64,000 nucleotides of DNA from Flammeovirgaceae bacterium 311. GTDB lineage: Bacteria; Bacteroidota; Bacteroidia; Cytophagales; Cyclobacteriaceae. Position numbers and translations under genes: made by a program. Positions 17,601 to 26,959 of the stretch are shown here, one piece after another. The DNA is taken from assembly GCA_000597885.1 (NCBI GenBank), contig CP004371.1, positions 1,814,501-1,878,500 on the forward strand. The letters are read 5' to 3'. The notes under the pieces were generated by a model. That model was not told the origin of the DNA and made no database searches. It saw only the letters and a list, made by a program, of their open reading frames with translations. Position 1 is the stretch's first letter. Each line of letters opens with the position of its first letter.

Positions 17601-18239
17601 TTATTTTTTAATTACCTGTGCCGGATTGCCGAATACGGTCTGGCTGGCTTCTACCGGAGCTACCACCACAGAACCGGCGCCAATACGGGCACCTTTGCCA
17701 ATTGTAATACCCGACACCACCACGGCTCCGGTACCGATAAAGGCACCATCTTCGATGGTAACGCCGCTGCCAACAATTGCCCCGGCGCCAATCTGCACAA
17801 AATCGCCAATCTTCACACTAAAGTCTATCAAGGCACCGCTGTGCAGCAGGCACTGGCTGCCCAGGCCGCTGCCTGCTCCGATGCGAACCCCCTGGTTAAT
17901 AAAGTTGCCATACCCGATGTGGGCAGACTGGGCGATGATGGCATCAGGATGAATGGCATTGGCAGGCTGCACCTTGCGCTCCTCCTTCAGCATTTTCACC
18001 AGGCTTTTGCGCAGCCGGTTATCGTCTGTGGCAACAAATGCTTCGCACTTTTTGCCTATCAGCCTCAGGAAACTATCGTCGTCGGTACTGCCCAGTACTG
18101 TAACAGTATCGATTTCCTTGCCCTGCTGGTCTTTCTCATCCGAGAGAAATCCATACACAGCTACACCATTTTTTTCAAATATCTCGAGGGCAGCGCGGCC
18201 TAAACCGCCAGTGCCAAATATGATTACGGGATTTTCCAT
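17601..18239 (-). CDS. NeuD/PglD-like sugar O-acyltransferase (left-handed beta-helix)
   Basis: In this 212-residue protein an N-terminal Rossmann-like part (IIFGTGGLGRAALEIFEKNG) binds the nucleotide-sugar end in this family. From residue about 95 come hexapeptide repeats of the left-handed beta-helix (IAQSAHIGYGNFI, VQIGAGAIVGSGVTI, GARIGAGSVVV). Members acetylate amino sugars or sialic acids using acetyl-CoA. No other nucleotide-sugar genes are adjacent; the next gene downstream encodes a polytopic membrane protein on the same strand (34-base gap), which would fit a cell-surface glycan role, but this is weak. Confidence 0.82.
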   Translation of the reverse strand: MENPVIIFGTGGLGRAALEIFEKNGVAVYGFLSDEKDQQGKEIDTVTVLGSTDDDSFLRLIGKKCEAFVATDDNRLRKSLVKMLKEERKVQPANAIHPDAIIAQSAHIGYGNFINQGVRIGAGSGLGSQCLLHSGALIDFSVKIGDFVQIGAGAIVGSGVTIEDGAFIGTGAVVVSGITIGKGARIGAGSVVVAPVEASQTVFGNPAQVIKK

Positions 18240-18246
18240 TGCGCCG

Positions 18247-18277
18247 CAAAGTTACAGCTAAATATGCAAGCTTTCAA
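18247..18277 (-). promoter_or_regulatory. Bacteroidota-type promoter of the acyltransferase gene
   Basis: On the minus strand, TTG (18277-18275) is followed 20 bases later by TAACTTTG (18254-18247), an exact TAnnTTTG box. Its last base is 8 bases from the ATG at 18239, leaving almost no 5' leader. Confidence 0.5.
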
Positions 18278-19533
18278 CTCCTGTCGTCCTCATTCCACTT
18301 GAGCGGAAATAACCAGTAGAGCAGTAAAAAAATAGCAAAGGGCAGATAAGCAGTACGATACCTGAGCAGAGAACCAAAATTTGGCGAAGCAATGGCCATG
18401 GCTACCGCCAGCACCACCACATAAAGCACCAGTCCCATGGCCGCCAGCGGTATGTTATGCCGTGGCAGCCGGTACAGCTTATAAAAAGCTACAATCAGCA
18501 ACACCAGTATCAGTAAATTTTCTGCACCGGCCATCAGGGGCAGCAGCTCCAGCCGGAGCGGCACCAGCGGCAGAGGCATCAGCAATCCACCTGCCAGGGC
18601 TTTGGGGGTATAGTAGAGCACGCTCCACACTGTTGGCTCCAGTTTGCGAAAGCGGAGCTGCATGTCTTCATCTGAAAGATCAGTCATCACCTCATAATTA
18701 TCTACCAGCACCCCCAATAGCCTGTCCGGGTTAAGGTTGGCATGTAACTGCGAAAGCAGCAGCCCCACCACCAGCAGCCCCGCCACTGAAGCGATGATCA
18801 CCAGCGGGCGGGAAAGTTTGATCTTGATTAAAATACCTGCCAGCACCAGCCCCACCAGCACAGCAAAAAGCGGAAGCGCAAAATAGTATTTGATACGCCA
18901 GAGGATCCAGGCACCAAAGAGTGCTATGGCCCATTGCAAAATGCTGCTTCTGCCCTTCCCTGTTATATAAGGAAGCAGCGTTGCTACCAGAACAGCGATG
19001 GCAGGCACCACCAGGGCTTCTTTGGTAATGCTGCCAGACCACAAAAGCATGGAAGGCCAGAAGATAAAAGCGGCCGCCGCTGCCAGTGCACTCCCTGCAT
19101 ACTGAACTGAAAGGCGCTTTGCCAGCCAGAACAGCCCCACAAACGAGAGGAAAGACAGCCAGGCCGATGCCAGCCATATGTTACTGCCGGAAAGGATGTA
19201 AACAGGGCTGATCATTTTTATAAAATGATGCGATCGGGTATATCCCTGGAACTCATGCGGCACATACAGCAGATTCATGCCCCGTATTTCAGAAAAATAA
19301 AAACGGGGCTGCTCCCAAAAGAGCTGCGCCATTTCGGTGGCACCGGCATGGTAGCCTAAAATATCGCCATAGCCGTAGTAAAACTGATAGAGAGCCAGCA
19401 GCCCCCATCCGCAGAGAATCTTTAAAAAAAGTCCCGGCCAGAAAAAGCTGGCAACAGGAGTATCATGCCACCGCCTGTAAAGCCCCCAGCTCCCGAGGCC
19501 CAGCAGCAGCAGATTAAGCAGGAGTACCATCAT
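18274..19533 (-). CDS. Polytopic membrane protein of unknown function
   Basis: This 419-residue protein has about ten hydrophobic segments across its length and a short polar C-terminal tail (LKWNEDDRS). The region YYGYGDILGYHAGATEM and an extracytoplasmic loop with Tyr/Phe-rich sequence near residues 70-105 recall membrane glycosyltransferase or O-antigen polymerase-like proteins, but I see no diagnostic motif. Its start overlaps the end of the DUF2851 gene by 20 bases, so it is probably co-transcribed with DUF2851 and pyrF. Function unknown. Confidence 0.7.
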   Translation of the reverse strand: MMVLLLNLLLLGLGSWGLYRRWHDTPVASFFWPGLFLKILCGWGLLALYQFYYGYGDILGYHAGATEMAQLFWEQPRFYFSEIRGMNLLYVPHEFQGYTRSHHFIKMISPVYILSGSNIWLASAWLSFLSFVGLFWLAKRLSVQYAGSALAAAAAFIFWPSMLLWSGSITKEALVVPAIAVLVATLLPYITGKGRSSILQWAIALFGAWILWRIKYYFALPLFAVLVGLVLAGILIKIKLSRPLVIIASVAGLLVVGLLLSQLHANLNPDRLLGVLVDNYEVMTDLSDEDMQLRFRKLEPTVWSVLYYTPKALAGGLLMPLPLVPLRLELLPLMAGAENLLILVLLIVAFYKLYRLPRHNIPLAAMGLVLYVVVLAVAMAIASPNFGSLLRYRTAYLPFAIFLLLYWLFPLKWNEDDRS

Positions 19534-20806
19534 TTTTTAGAATAGCCAGGCCGATGCTGCACTGGAGGCATTTTTTAGGGGTACAGTATTCATTAAAAAG
19601 CTCCAGCAGCGCCTGGGTATCGGCAGCGGTAGCAGCGGGCATATCCAGCTTTTTCCAGTAGCGGATTATCTGATTATCTTCTTTTGGCAAGGCCTGCAGC
19701 AGGGCTACGGCATCATCAATATGTTGCTGCTGATCGGTATAGCGACCGTAAGCTACCTTTAGTGGCGCTGCTACATTGATCAGCAAATTTTCTGCACTGC
19801 TGCTGCCCAGGCGATGTACCGCTTCCTTACTCTCCCGCCCAAAGTAATAGTGGGTTTTCCAGTAATCAGAAGGAATAGCCTGCAGCTCATCCAGTAACTC
19901 TTTAGCACTACTGTGCAGCATGAAAGAGAAAAGCCTGGGCTGGCGTTTCAGCAAGCCTGCCAGCTGTGCCAGGCGCAGGCTTGGAAAGTTAGCCGGACGC
20001 AGCCTGAAAAACAGCCACTGACTGGGGTTCAGCACCTTATCTTCCAGGCGCCACTTATGCTGCAGCAACTGCCATTCCCGCTGCAGGACCATTACCCAGG
20101 GATGTGTTTCTGCAGACCCCAGCAGACCCGATACGCCAAAAAGCAATGCCTCCAGCTGCTGGATGCTCCCGGAATGTTTCAGCAGTACTTTATGCGGGAG
20201 CCGGCGGCTCAGGATAGTAAAAGGCTCAGCATTCTTTTTAAAGCCAAACCCCCTGGCCAGGAACTGCCAGGCAGTTTCATCCCAGTCGCCACCGTTCTGC
20301 TGCAGGAGCCGAAGTACATCACCGGCTTTTCGCTCCAGCCGCTGCATAAGGGTTCGATCCAGCATGGAAAGTCGCGTAAGAGAGGACACCTGCCCGATTT
20401 GTGGTTCGCAGGGAATGGCATGTAAACTATTCAGGAGCTGCTCATAGCGCTCGTACACCCCTGTGTGAATTCTCCCCTCCAGGGCTGCTACCGGTACCGG
20501 GGTGCCATCGAGCCTGCTGGCAGCAGCGCCATCGTCTGTCAACACCACGTGCAGTACCACAGCATTGTAGGCCGGATCGAGCTGGTGATTGTGCTGATGC
20601 CAGCCACTGGATTTTAGGTGCAGCTCCACATCGCCATGCCACTGCAGAGCTCCGATTTTCAGGCGGGCGCCTTTAAAGTCGGGGCCTGCATCCCTGTTGA
20701 GCCTTCCGGGATTGTAAACCTCTATGGTGTCGTCGGCAGCAGTAGTCCAGCCCTTTTTATCAAAATAGCCTAATAACCATACCAGCTGTATAAAGGCTTC
20801 CTGCAT
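19514..20806 (-). CDS. DUF2851 family protein
   Basis: This 430-residue cytoplasmic protein has the characteristic N-terminal block EVYNPGRLNRDAGPDFKGAR, WHGDVELHLKSSGWHQH and DPAYNAVVLHVV, and a C-terminal FNEYCTPKKCLQCSIG segment with three Cys. DUF2851 is widespread in Bacteroidota and has no settled function as far as I know; the GDVE/HLK block resembles a nuclease-like core but this is only an impression. It shares one base with the pyrF stop and overlaps the membrane protein gene downstream, indicating translational coupling. Confidence 0.85.
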   Translation of the reverse strand: MQEAFIQLVWLLGYFDKKGWTTAADDTIEVYNPGRLNRDAGPDFKGARLKIGALQWHGDVELHLKSSGWHQHNHQLDPAYNAVVLHVVLTDDGAAASRLDGTPVPVAALEGRIHTGVYERYEQLLNSLHAIPCEPQIGQVSSLTRLSMLDRTLMQRLERKAGDVLRLLQQNGGDWDETAWQFLARGFGFKKNAEPFTILSRRLPHKVLLKHSGSIQQLEALLFGVSGLLGSAETHPWVMVLQREWQLLQHKWRLEDKVLNPSQWLFFRLRPANFPSLRLAQLAGLLKRQPRLFSFMLHSSAKELLDELQAIPSDYWKTHYYFGRESKEAVHRLGSSSAENLLINVAAPLKVAYGRYTDQQQHIDDAVALLQALPKEDNQIIRYWKKLDMPAATAADTQALLELFNEYCTPKKCLQCSIGLAILKNDGTPA

Positions 20807-21636
20807 TACTCTTGCGGCAAATACTTATCGAGGTAGTGGCTCATATGTTCCTGCATCCGCTTAGCCTCTGCCGCAGCGGCTTCTGCAAAATCCTCGCCAT
20901 CGGAGGCATACAGAATGCTCCGGCTGGCATTTACCAGGAGTCCGCAGCTCCTGTTCATGCCCCATTTCGATACCTCTTCCAGGCTACCTCCCTGTGCACC
21001 AATCCCGGGCACTAAAAGAAAATGATCCGGAGCAAGCCTTCGGACATTTTCCAGCTCGGTGGTCTGGGTGGCCCCTACTACATACATTAACTGATCTGCC
21101 GTAGCCCACTCCTGTGAGGTGCGTATCACGCGCTCATAGAGTAGCTCTTCTTCCTCCTCATCCACTTTAAGCACCTGAAAATCCTGGCTGCCAGAGTTGG
21201 AGGTAAGCGCCAGCAATACCACCCATTTATCTTTGAAGTTAAAAAAGGGCATTACACTATCGGCACCCATATAGGGCGCTACGGTGATTGCATCGGCGCG
21301 CATATCATCAAAAAAAGCTTTAGCGTACATTTTAGAAGTATTGCCAATATCACCCCGTTTGGCATCGGCAATGGAAAAATGACTGCGGGGAATCAGCTCC
21401 AGGGTCTGGCGTAAAGTATCCCAGCCTGCTGCCCCCATTCCCTCATAAAAAGCAGTATTTGGCTTATAGGCCACACAATAGGGTGCCGTAGCTTCAATAA
21501 TGCGCCTATTAAATTCCAGTACTGGATTATCGTGCTTCAAGAGGTGTTTGGGCAATTTGGCGAGGTCGGTATCTAGGCCAACACAGAGGTAGGAACGTTT
21601 TTCCTGTATCGCTTCAAAAAGGTCCTGGTAGGTCAT
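20806..21636 (-). CDS. pyrF: Orotidine 5'-phosphate decarboxylase (type 2)
   Basis: This 276-residue enzyme performs the last step of UMP synthesis, decarboxylating OMP. The type 2 family signature is DAKRGDIGNTSKMYAKAFF (about residues 91-109), containing the catalytic Asp-Lys-Asp, with LCVGLDTDL near the N terminus and the phosphate-binding VPGIGAQGG at about residue 220. Length fits the type 2 (long) class. It overlaps the DUF2851 gene by one base. pyrD lies nearby at 25.3-26.4 kb on the same strand but in a different transcript. Confidence 0.95.
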   Translation of the reverse strand: MTYQDLFEAIQEKRSYLCVGLDTDLAKLPKHLLKHDNPVLEFNRRIIEATAPYCVAYKPNTAFYEGMGAAGWDTLRQTLELIPRSHFSIADAKRGDIGNTSKMYAKAFFDDMRADAITVAPYMGADSVMPFFNFKDKWVVLLALTSNSGSQDFQVLKVDEEEEELLYERVIRTSQEWATADQLMYVVGATQTTELENVRRLAPDHFLLVPGIGAQGGSLEEVSKWGMNRSCGLLVNASRSILYASDGEDFAEAAAAEAKRMQEHMSHYLDKYLPQE

Positions 21637-21708
21637 GCCTTAAAAATAGTAATTTGTTGCTGGTTGTTTGTACCTGCACCTTAATTTTTGGCTAAAGCCC
21701 TTATTTTA

Positions 21709-21742
21709 AAAAGAAAAAACCACCGTCTTTTGGAAACGGTGG
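21709..21742 (-). terminator. Terminator downstream of the lolA-like gene
   Basis: A stem CCACCGT/ACGGTGG (21720-21742) is followed on the minus strand by a T-rich run (plus-strand A-rich 21709-21719). It lies about 120 bases past the stop of the lolA-like gene. Confidence 0.7.
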
Positions 21743-21819
21743 CTTTTCTCCTGATCAGGTGCCCCATGGGCAGTCCGGATCAGGAAATAAATAAGGGTAA
21801 TGATGCTGGTGCAAACTCC

Positions 21820-21843
21820 CGCAGTGGGTAAAAACCCACTGCG
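21820..21843 (-). terminator. Perfect hairpin just after the lolA-like stop codon
   Basis: A ten-base perfect stem CGCAGTGGGT/ACCCACTGCG with an AAAA loop lies 17 bases after the stop. No T-run follows, so it may stabilise the 3' end or assist the true terminator at 21709-21742 rather than terminate by itself. Confidence 0.5.
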
Positions 21844-21859
21844 GCAGATCAGCCTGAAA

Positions 21860-22516
21860 TCAATAATTACGCATGTCTACTTCCGTTACACCAGGGTATT
21901 TACTTTTATTAAAGTTGAATGTACCATCGGCAATGGCTGTATTAGGCTGAAAATTTTTAATATCGAAGAGGTATCGATTTCCGTTTTTCTCATAAATGGT
22001 AAAATTCGAGAAAGTCAGGTCCTGCTTATCGATTACCAGCTGAATCTTAAAATAATTGGTATCAGAAGCTTTTTCCGGAACCAGTTCAATTACATGGTGG
22101 GGTTTGCCGTTTACCTTGATCTCCTCTTTGTACATGTACTTAAAGCCTTTGCGATACAGGTTGTGGATGTTCGAGGGGTTTACATTCTCTCCTACCACAT
22201 TATCGAACTTATCGATGTACACTTCTTTAGTATCTGGCTGATAAGTCCAGACCGTTTGCCCGTCAGAAATAATCTCCTGGCCGTTCATCTTTAAACGAAA
22301 CTGCTTTCCTTTTGCAGTGATCTCGCCCTTGGTTTCGGCGCTAGTGCCTACGGCATCGTTGTTCAGTGTATAGACAAAGTCGGCTTTAAAGCCGCTCAGG
22401 TTCTCATATTTTTCACTGGCCTTGTCTAAAATCCCTAGTGCTTTTTGGTCGTATTGCGCATTTGCAGTGAGCAACGACACAAAGCACATCAGTACAAAAG
22501 CTAATAAGTTCTTCAT
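21860..22516 (-). CDS. lolA: LolA-family outer membrane lipoprotein carrier protein
   Basis: I start at the Met of MKNLLAFVLMCFVSLLTANAQ (22516), a good signal peptide, giving 218 residues. The mature protein has the LolA layout: ASEKYENLSGFKADFVYTL, GQEIISDGQTVWTYQPDTKEVYIDKFD, and later strands ending FNKSKYPGVTEVDM. LolA carries lipoproteins across the periplasm, which fits the many lipoproteins in this genome. The open frame upstream overlaps the ftsK end by 4 bases, so the two are coupled in one transcript. Bacteroidota often have several LolA-like proteins, so one-to-one orthology is not certain. Confidence 0.85.
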   Translation of the reverse strand: MKNLLAFVLMCFVSLLTANAQYDQKALGILDKASEKYENLSGFKADFVYTLNNDAVGTSAETKGEITAKGKQFRLKMNGQEIISDGQTVWTYQPDTKEVYIDKFDNVVGENVNPSNIHNLYRKGFKYMYKEEIKVNGKPHHVIELVPEKASDTNYFKIQLVIDKQDLTFSNFTIYEKNGNRYLFDIKNFQPNTAIADGTFNFNKSKYPGVTEVDMRNY

Positions 22517-22521
22517 TGTTA

Positions 22522-25038
22522 TCAATACTTTGTATGCTTGTTGGAAATACTATTCAATAATTGTTCCAAAGCGTACTCATCTTGAATTAAAACTTCACGC
22601 GCCTTGCTTCCTTCAAAGGCGCCAACAATTCCGGCAGCCTCCAGCTGGTCAATTAAGCGGCCTGCACGGTTGTAACCAAGCTTTAGCTTACGCTGAATCA
22701 GCGAGGTACTTCCCTGCTGGTGCATCACAATCAGGCGAGCCGCATCATCAAACAGCGCATCGCGGTCTGAGAGGTCAACATCGCCTGCCTTGGCATCCTC
22801 ACCATCGCCGTAGAATTCAGGCAGCAGGTAAGCCGAATCGTAACCGCGCTGGGCGCCAATGTACTCGCAGATATCCTCTACCTCGGGGGTATCTACAAAC
22901 GGACACTGCATACGAATAATATCAGAACCCATGGAAAGCAGCATATCGCCATGCCCTACCAGCTGCTCGGCTCCGCCGGCATCCAGAATGGTACGGGAGT
23001 CGATCTTAGAAGTTACCCTAAACGACAAACGGGCCGGGAAGTTGGCTTTGATGATACCCGTGATAACGTTTACCGACGGACGCTGTGTGGCCACCACCAG
23101 GTGAATACCAATGGCACGGGCCAGCTGGGCCAGGCGGGCAATCGGGGTTTCCACCTCTTTGCCTGCTGTCATCATCAGATCAGCTAACTCGTCAATGACC
23201 AGCACAATATAGGGCAGGAAGCGGTGTCCGTTTTCAGGATTGAGCCTGCGCTGCACAAACTTAGCGTTATACTCCTTCAGGTTACGGCAGCCTGCATCTT
23301 TCAGCAGGTCGTAGCGATTGTCCATTTCAATACAAAGCGAGTTCAGGGTGTTTACCACCTTGCTTGTATCAGTAATGATCGCCTCTTCGGTATCAGGCAG
23401 CTTGGCCAGGAAGTGTCGCTCAATTTTATTGAAAAGGGTGAGCTCCACCTTCTTAGGGTCTACCAGTACCAGCTTGAGCTGCGAAGGGTGCTTTTTGTAC
23501 AGCAGCGATGCCAGGAGCACATTCAAACCAACAGATTTACCCTGACCGGTGGCACCTGCGATCAGCAGGTGGGGCATTTTGGCCAGGTCAGTGATAAAGG
23601 CTTCGTTCGAGATGGTTTTGCCCAGCGCAATCGGCAGCTCCATGGTACCCTTCATGAACTTTTCGTTGGTGATCATGGAGTGCATGGAAACCATTTCACG
23701 ATTCTTATTCGGCACTTCTATACCAATGGTACCTTTGCCTGGTATTGGCGCAATGATACGAATACCCAGGGCGGCAAGGCTTAGGGCAATATCATCTTCC
23801 AGGTTTTTGATCTTGGAAATCTTTACCCCCGGCTCCGGCACAATCTCATAGAGAGTAACTGTTGGGCCAATGGTTGCCTTAATGCTATTGATACCAATCT
23901 TGAAATTGGTCAGCGTTTCTACAATTTTATCCTTATTAGCCCGGAGCTCATCTTCGCTTACCTTTACCTTGCCACTCTCATATTCATTGAGCAGGTCTAC
24001 GGGTGGGTATTGGTAGGTGCCCAGGTCCAGGGTTGGGTCGTAATTTTCCTGGTTCAGTACTTTTTGTACTTCTTCTTCCTCATCTATTACTTCAAAGCCA
24101 AGATCGGCTGCCGGAGCCATGCTTGCAGCTTTTGCTGCAGGGGCAGGTGCGGGTGTGGTTCTGTCGTCCACTTCAAAAGAAGGCCCGGCTGCAGCAGGAG
24201 CTGGTTGTTCGTAAGAGCGCTTAACCGTCCAGGTGCGCAGTTCCTCCTCTTCTTCTTTAGGATCCGGCTCGAATGGTAGCTCCTCGTCAGGTGTGCTATC
24301 CCTGGAGGGAGGCCAGCTGCCATCTTCCTCTTCTTCCGGCATTGCTTCTTCCTGCTCTTCCTCCAGTACAGGATCTGCTGCATCTGCGGGTTTTGATTCC
24401 CAGAAATTAAGCAGATTGGTGATGTTTAACGTATAGATGCCAAACACAACCAGGGCAAAGGCCAGCAAGAGTATGGTGCCCCAGCCCAGAAAATCGTGGA
24501 ACATACGGGCCAGCTCATAGCCAATACCTCCACTGAGAAAGCCCCAGGAGGTAACCGAATCGGTCTGAAACAGGAGGTAACCTAAAAAGGTGCCAACCCA
24601 GAAGATGGAGAAAAAGCTGTATTTAAAGACTTCGCCGAGAGGCAGCAGCTGCCGCCTGAAAACGATCTGATATCCCCACAAAAAAAGCATGGGGGGTAAG
24701 AGCAAAGCCCCGATACCGAACCACCTGAACATGAAGTAGTATCCGAACACGGCACCGAACAGACCCAGCCAGTTCTCTACCTCTGCGCCAGATTCACGCA
24801 AGGCAGCATCATCATAAAGTGCTTCTACCACACTCTGATCTGCCCTGCCTGTAAAAAGGTAAGATAGAAAGGCTGTAAAGAGGTAAACAGCGGCTATTAT
24901 CAGGAAGACACCGAAAGCCAGTTGCAAACGCCGGTCGTGCACAAACGCAAGGTTCAGCTTCCAACGCCATGCTTTCTTCACTTTTTCCTTCTCTTTCGGC
25001 TGTTTAAAGGTATTGCCCTTGGCGATATTCTTGGCCAT
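22522..25038 (-). CDS. ftsK: DNA translocase FtsK
   Basis: This 838-residue protein has four to five membrane segments in residues about 35-215. An acidic Pro/Glu-rich linker (about 220-330) leads to the alpha and RecA-like beta motor, with Walker A GATGQGKSV near residue 495 and Walker B LVIDELADLMM near 620. A C-terminal gamma winged helix (SLIQRKLKLGYNRAGRLIDQL) in other bacteria reads KOPS-like sites and activates XerCD. FtsK pumps chromosome termini at the septum. It is co-transcribed with lolA. A TACTTTTG box (25068-25061, minus) lies 22 bases upstream of the ATG. Confidence 0.95.
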   Translation of the reverse strand: MAKNIAKGNTFKQPKEKEKVKKAWRWKLNLAFVHDRRLQLAFGVFLIIAAVYLFTAFLSYLFTGRADQSVVEALYDDAALRESGAEVENWLGLFGAVFGYYFMFRWFGIGALLLPPMLFLWGYQIVFRRQLLPLGEVFKYSFFSIFWVGTFLGYLLFQTDSVTSWGFLSGGIGYELARMFHDFLGWGTILLLAFALVVFGIYTLNITNLLNFWESKPADAADPVLEEEQEEAMPEEEEDGSWPPSRDSTPDEELPFEPDPKEEEEELRTWTVKRSYEQPAPAAAGPSFEVDDRTTPAPAPAAKAASMAPAADLGFEVIDEEEEVQKVLNQENYDPTLDLGTYQYPPVDLLNEYESGKVKVSEDELRANKDKIVETLTNFKIGINSIKATIGPTVTLYEIVPEPGVKISKIKNLEDDIALSLAALGIRIIAPIPGKGTIGIEVPNKNREMVSMHSMITNEKFMKGTMELPIALGKTISNEAFITDLAKMPHLLIAGATGQGKSVGLNVLLASLLYKKHPSQLKLVLVDPKKVELTLFNKIERHFLAKLPDTEEAIITDTSKVVNTLNSLCIEMDNRYDLLKDAGCRNLKEYNAKFVQRRLNPENGHRFLPYIVLVIDELADLMMTAGKEVETPIARLAQLARAIGIHLVVATQRPSVNVITGIIKANFPARLSFRVTSKIDSRTILDAGGAEQLVGHGDMLLSMGSDIIRMQCPFVDTPEVEDICEYIGAQRGYDSAYLLPEFYGDGEDAKAGDVDLSDRDALFDDAARLIVMHQQGSTSLIQRKLKLGYNRAGRLIDQLEAAGIVGAFEGSKAREVLIQDEYALEQLLNSISNKHTKY

Positions 25039-25100
25039 ACTACTGTGATTTGCAGAACAACAAAAGTAATTAAAAAGCGGAAGAAAAGAAGGTTTTTTTT

Positions 25101-25325
25101 GGGTATGAGGAATTGGATGTGAGGTATGGGGAGGTCCGCCGCTGCGGTATGAGGGGCTGGTGGATCAGCGGTCGGTCCTGTGGCCCTAATTACTATCTAT
25201 TGTTGCTGTCTTTTTGGTTTTTAAAATAATCAGGTCGTAATAACGATACCTGGACCTGCGCAAGCCTCCTGATCTTCATATTGCAGCGGCGGATCGCCCC
25301 ATACCTCATACCTCACATCTCATAC
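25101..25325. repeat. Imperfect inverted repeat with TATGAGG-type reiterations, reaching into the pyrD 3' end
   Basis: The left arm (25116-25145) and the right arm (25283-25319) are near reverse complements: both contain GATGTGAGGTAT, then ATGGGG, then TCCGCCGCTGC, separated by about 140 bases. The short unit TATGAGG/CCTCATA is repeated several times in each arm. The right arm runs into the pyrD stop codon and encodes its last residues (RYEM). Confidence 0.65.
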
Positions 25326-26350
25326 CTCAACAACGCCTCATTAATCCTTCTGACCAGCGCCGGACCTTCGTAAATAAAGCCTGTATATAACTGGATTAGC
25401 GATGCACCTGCCTCCAGTTTTTCCAGAGCATCTTCAGGAGAAAAGATCCCTCCTACCCCGATAATGGGAACCTTACCGCCGGATTGTCTGTGCAGGTAAC
25501 GGATCACTTCTGTGGATCGCTGTGTGAGTGGCTTACCACTAAGCCCTCCGGCTCCCATTGTCTCCACTTCAGTACCAGGCGTGTGCAGGCCGGAGCGGGA
25601 TATGGTGGTGTTGGTGGCTATCAGGCCCGCCAAGCGGGTTTCTGCTGCCAGTGCCACAATATCATCGAGCTGGGCATTATTCAGGTCAGGGGCAATCTTC
25701 AGCAGGATAGGTTTGGGTTTGGATTTCCGGGCGTTCTGATCCTGTAGCGCCAGGATTAGGCGCTGCAGTGGTTCTCGCTCCTGCAGTGCCCTCAGATTAG
25801 GTGTGTTGGGTGAGCTTACATTCACCACAAAATAATCTACTACTTCGTAAAGTGCCTCAAAGCAAATCCGGTAATCCTTTTCAGCTTCTTCGTTTGGGGT
25901 ATCTTTGTTCTTGCCAATATTTCCACCAATAATGGTTCTGTGCTTACTTTGCCGCAATCGTTCGGCTGCAGCCTCTACCCCCTCATTATTAAAGCCCATG
26001 CGGTTGATGAGTCCTTTATCGGTAGGCAGGCGAAAGAGGCGGGGCTGGGGATTCCCTGCCTGTGGCCGGGGTGTCAGGGTGCCAATCTCTATAAACCCAA
26101 AGCCAAAGTGTGACAGCTCGTCTACCAGCAGCGCATTTTTATCCAGGCCGGCGGCCAGGCCTACCGGGTTTGGAAACTTTAGTCCAAACAGCTCCCGCTC
26201 CAGCCGCTTATCCGTAACTCTAAACTGGCTTTCGGCAATAGCTGCGGCTCCCGGCAGGTGCATCAGCGTCTTCAGGCTATTAAACGTGAGATGGTGAGCC
26301 CTTTCGGCAGGCAGCCGAAACAGCAGCGGACGAACTAGAGTGGTATACAC
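25313..26350 (-). CDS. pyrD: Dihydroorotate dehydrogenase (quinone), class 2
   Basis: I prefer the GTG start at 26350 ([20 protein letters not shown]), which gives 345 residues and aligns with the usual class 2 N terminus. The frame is open to another GTG at 26434, but that adds 28 residues unlike the family, and a TATATTTG box lies between the two starts. Motifs: [50 protein letters not shown] with the catalytic Ser of class 2 enzymes, and [20 protein letters not shown] for FMN phosphate. It oxidises dihydroorotate at the inner membrane with menaquinone. The C terminus ends inside an inverted repeat. Confidence 0.93.
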   Translation of the reverse strand: MYTTLVRPLLFRLPAERAHHLTFNSLKTLMHLPGAAAIAESQFRVTDKRLERELFGLKFPNPVGLAAGLDKNALLVDELSHFGFGFIEIGTLTPRPQAGNPQPRLFRLPTDKGLINRMGFNNEGVEAAAERLRQSKHRTIIGGNIGKNKDTPNEEAEKDYRICFEALYEVVDYFVVNVSSPNTPNLRALQEREPLQRLILALQDQNARKSKPKPILLKIAPDLNNAQLDDIVALAAETRLAGLIATNTTISRSGLHTPGTEVETMGAGGLSGKPLTQRSTEVIRYLHRQSGGKVPIIGVGGIFSPEDALEKLEAGASLIQLYTGFIYEGPALVRRINEALLRYEM

Positions 26351-26369
26351 AGGCGAATAGGTTTGCCTG

Positions 26370-26377
26370 CAAATATA
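26370..26377 (-). promoter_or_regulatory. TAnnTTTG box upstream of the pyrD GTG start
   Basis: TATATTTG on the minus strand lies 19 bases before the GTG at 26350. No clear TTG was found at the -33 position, so support is moderate. Confidence 0.35.
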
Positions 26378-26451
26378 GTATTTGGTATTGAGTAGTGGGT
26401 AGTGCGTAAAGAGTTTTACTGCATCGGCAGCCACTCACTCATTCAAAAATC

Positions 26452-26808
26452 CTACGACCTAATCCACTGCAGCGCTTCCTCTTTTTCTTTCAGGGAAAAG
26501 TAACGGACATCAGCCTTGGTGAAGGGCTTCATCACCTGGGTGAGGGATTCCTGCCATTGCTTTTCGCCAACCATGGCCAGCTTGCTTAGATCATTGGCAT
26601 GTTCAAAGGAAAAGCTAAAGTCTATAAAAGCACCCTGCATGCTCCATCCTTTAAAATCCTGCATTTCAAAATACCAGCGTACATTTTTCCAGTCTTCCAG
26701 GGTCTTTTCCATGACAGGCAACAGCTGGTCGTAATCCTCCCGGGTGAGCTTATCGCTCACAAAGGTTTTGATGAGATTTCCGGTTTTTTCTTTTTCTATT
26801 CTGATCAT
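26452..26808 (-). CDS. SpoIIAA-like (STAS/CRAL-TRIO-type) small protein
   Basis: This 118-residue soluble protein begins MIRIEKEKTGNLIKTFVSDKL and has WYFEMQDFKGWSMQGAFIDF and the C-terminal KEKEEALQWI, a pattern typical of the SpoIIAA-like family (formerly DUF3478). Members share the STAS-like fold, bind lipids or nucleotides in some studied cases, and have no general function assigned. It stands alone here, with about 100 bases before pyrD and a decayed region on the other side. Confidence 0.75.
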   Translation of the reverse strand: MIRIEKEKTGNLIKTFVSDKLTREDYDQLLPVMEKTLEDWKNVRWYFEMQDFKGWSMQGAFIDFSFSFEHANDLSKLAMVGEKQWQESLTQVMKPFTKADVRYFSLKEKEEALQWIRS

Positions 26809-26912
26809 GTTAAGAGAACACAGATCACTCCATTTGGTTGAGTCGCTTAGCCAAATTCTTGGGTAAAATGGATGATAGGTATACCGGTATTCTGTAATTA
26901 CTGTTATTGTGG

Positions 26913-26945
26913 AAAAATTAAGAGCCCCGCCAAAGTAGGGCTCTT
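26913..26945 (-). terminator. Terminator after the T9SS-domain remnant
   Basis: A stem AAGAGCCC/GGGCTCTT (26920-26945) is followed on the minus strand by TAATTTTT. It lies directly after the stop of the 61-codon remnant at 26960. Confidence 0.7.
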
Positions 26946-26959
26946 GTTTAGCGAATAGA

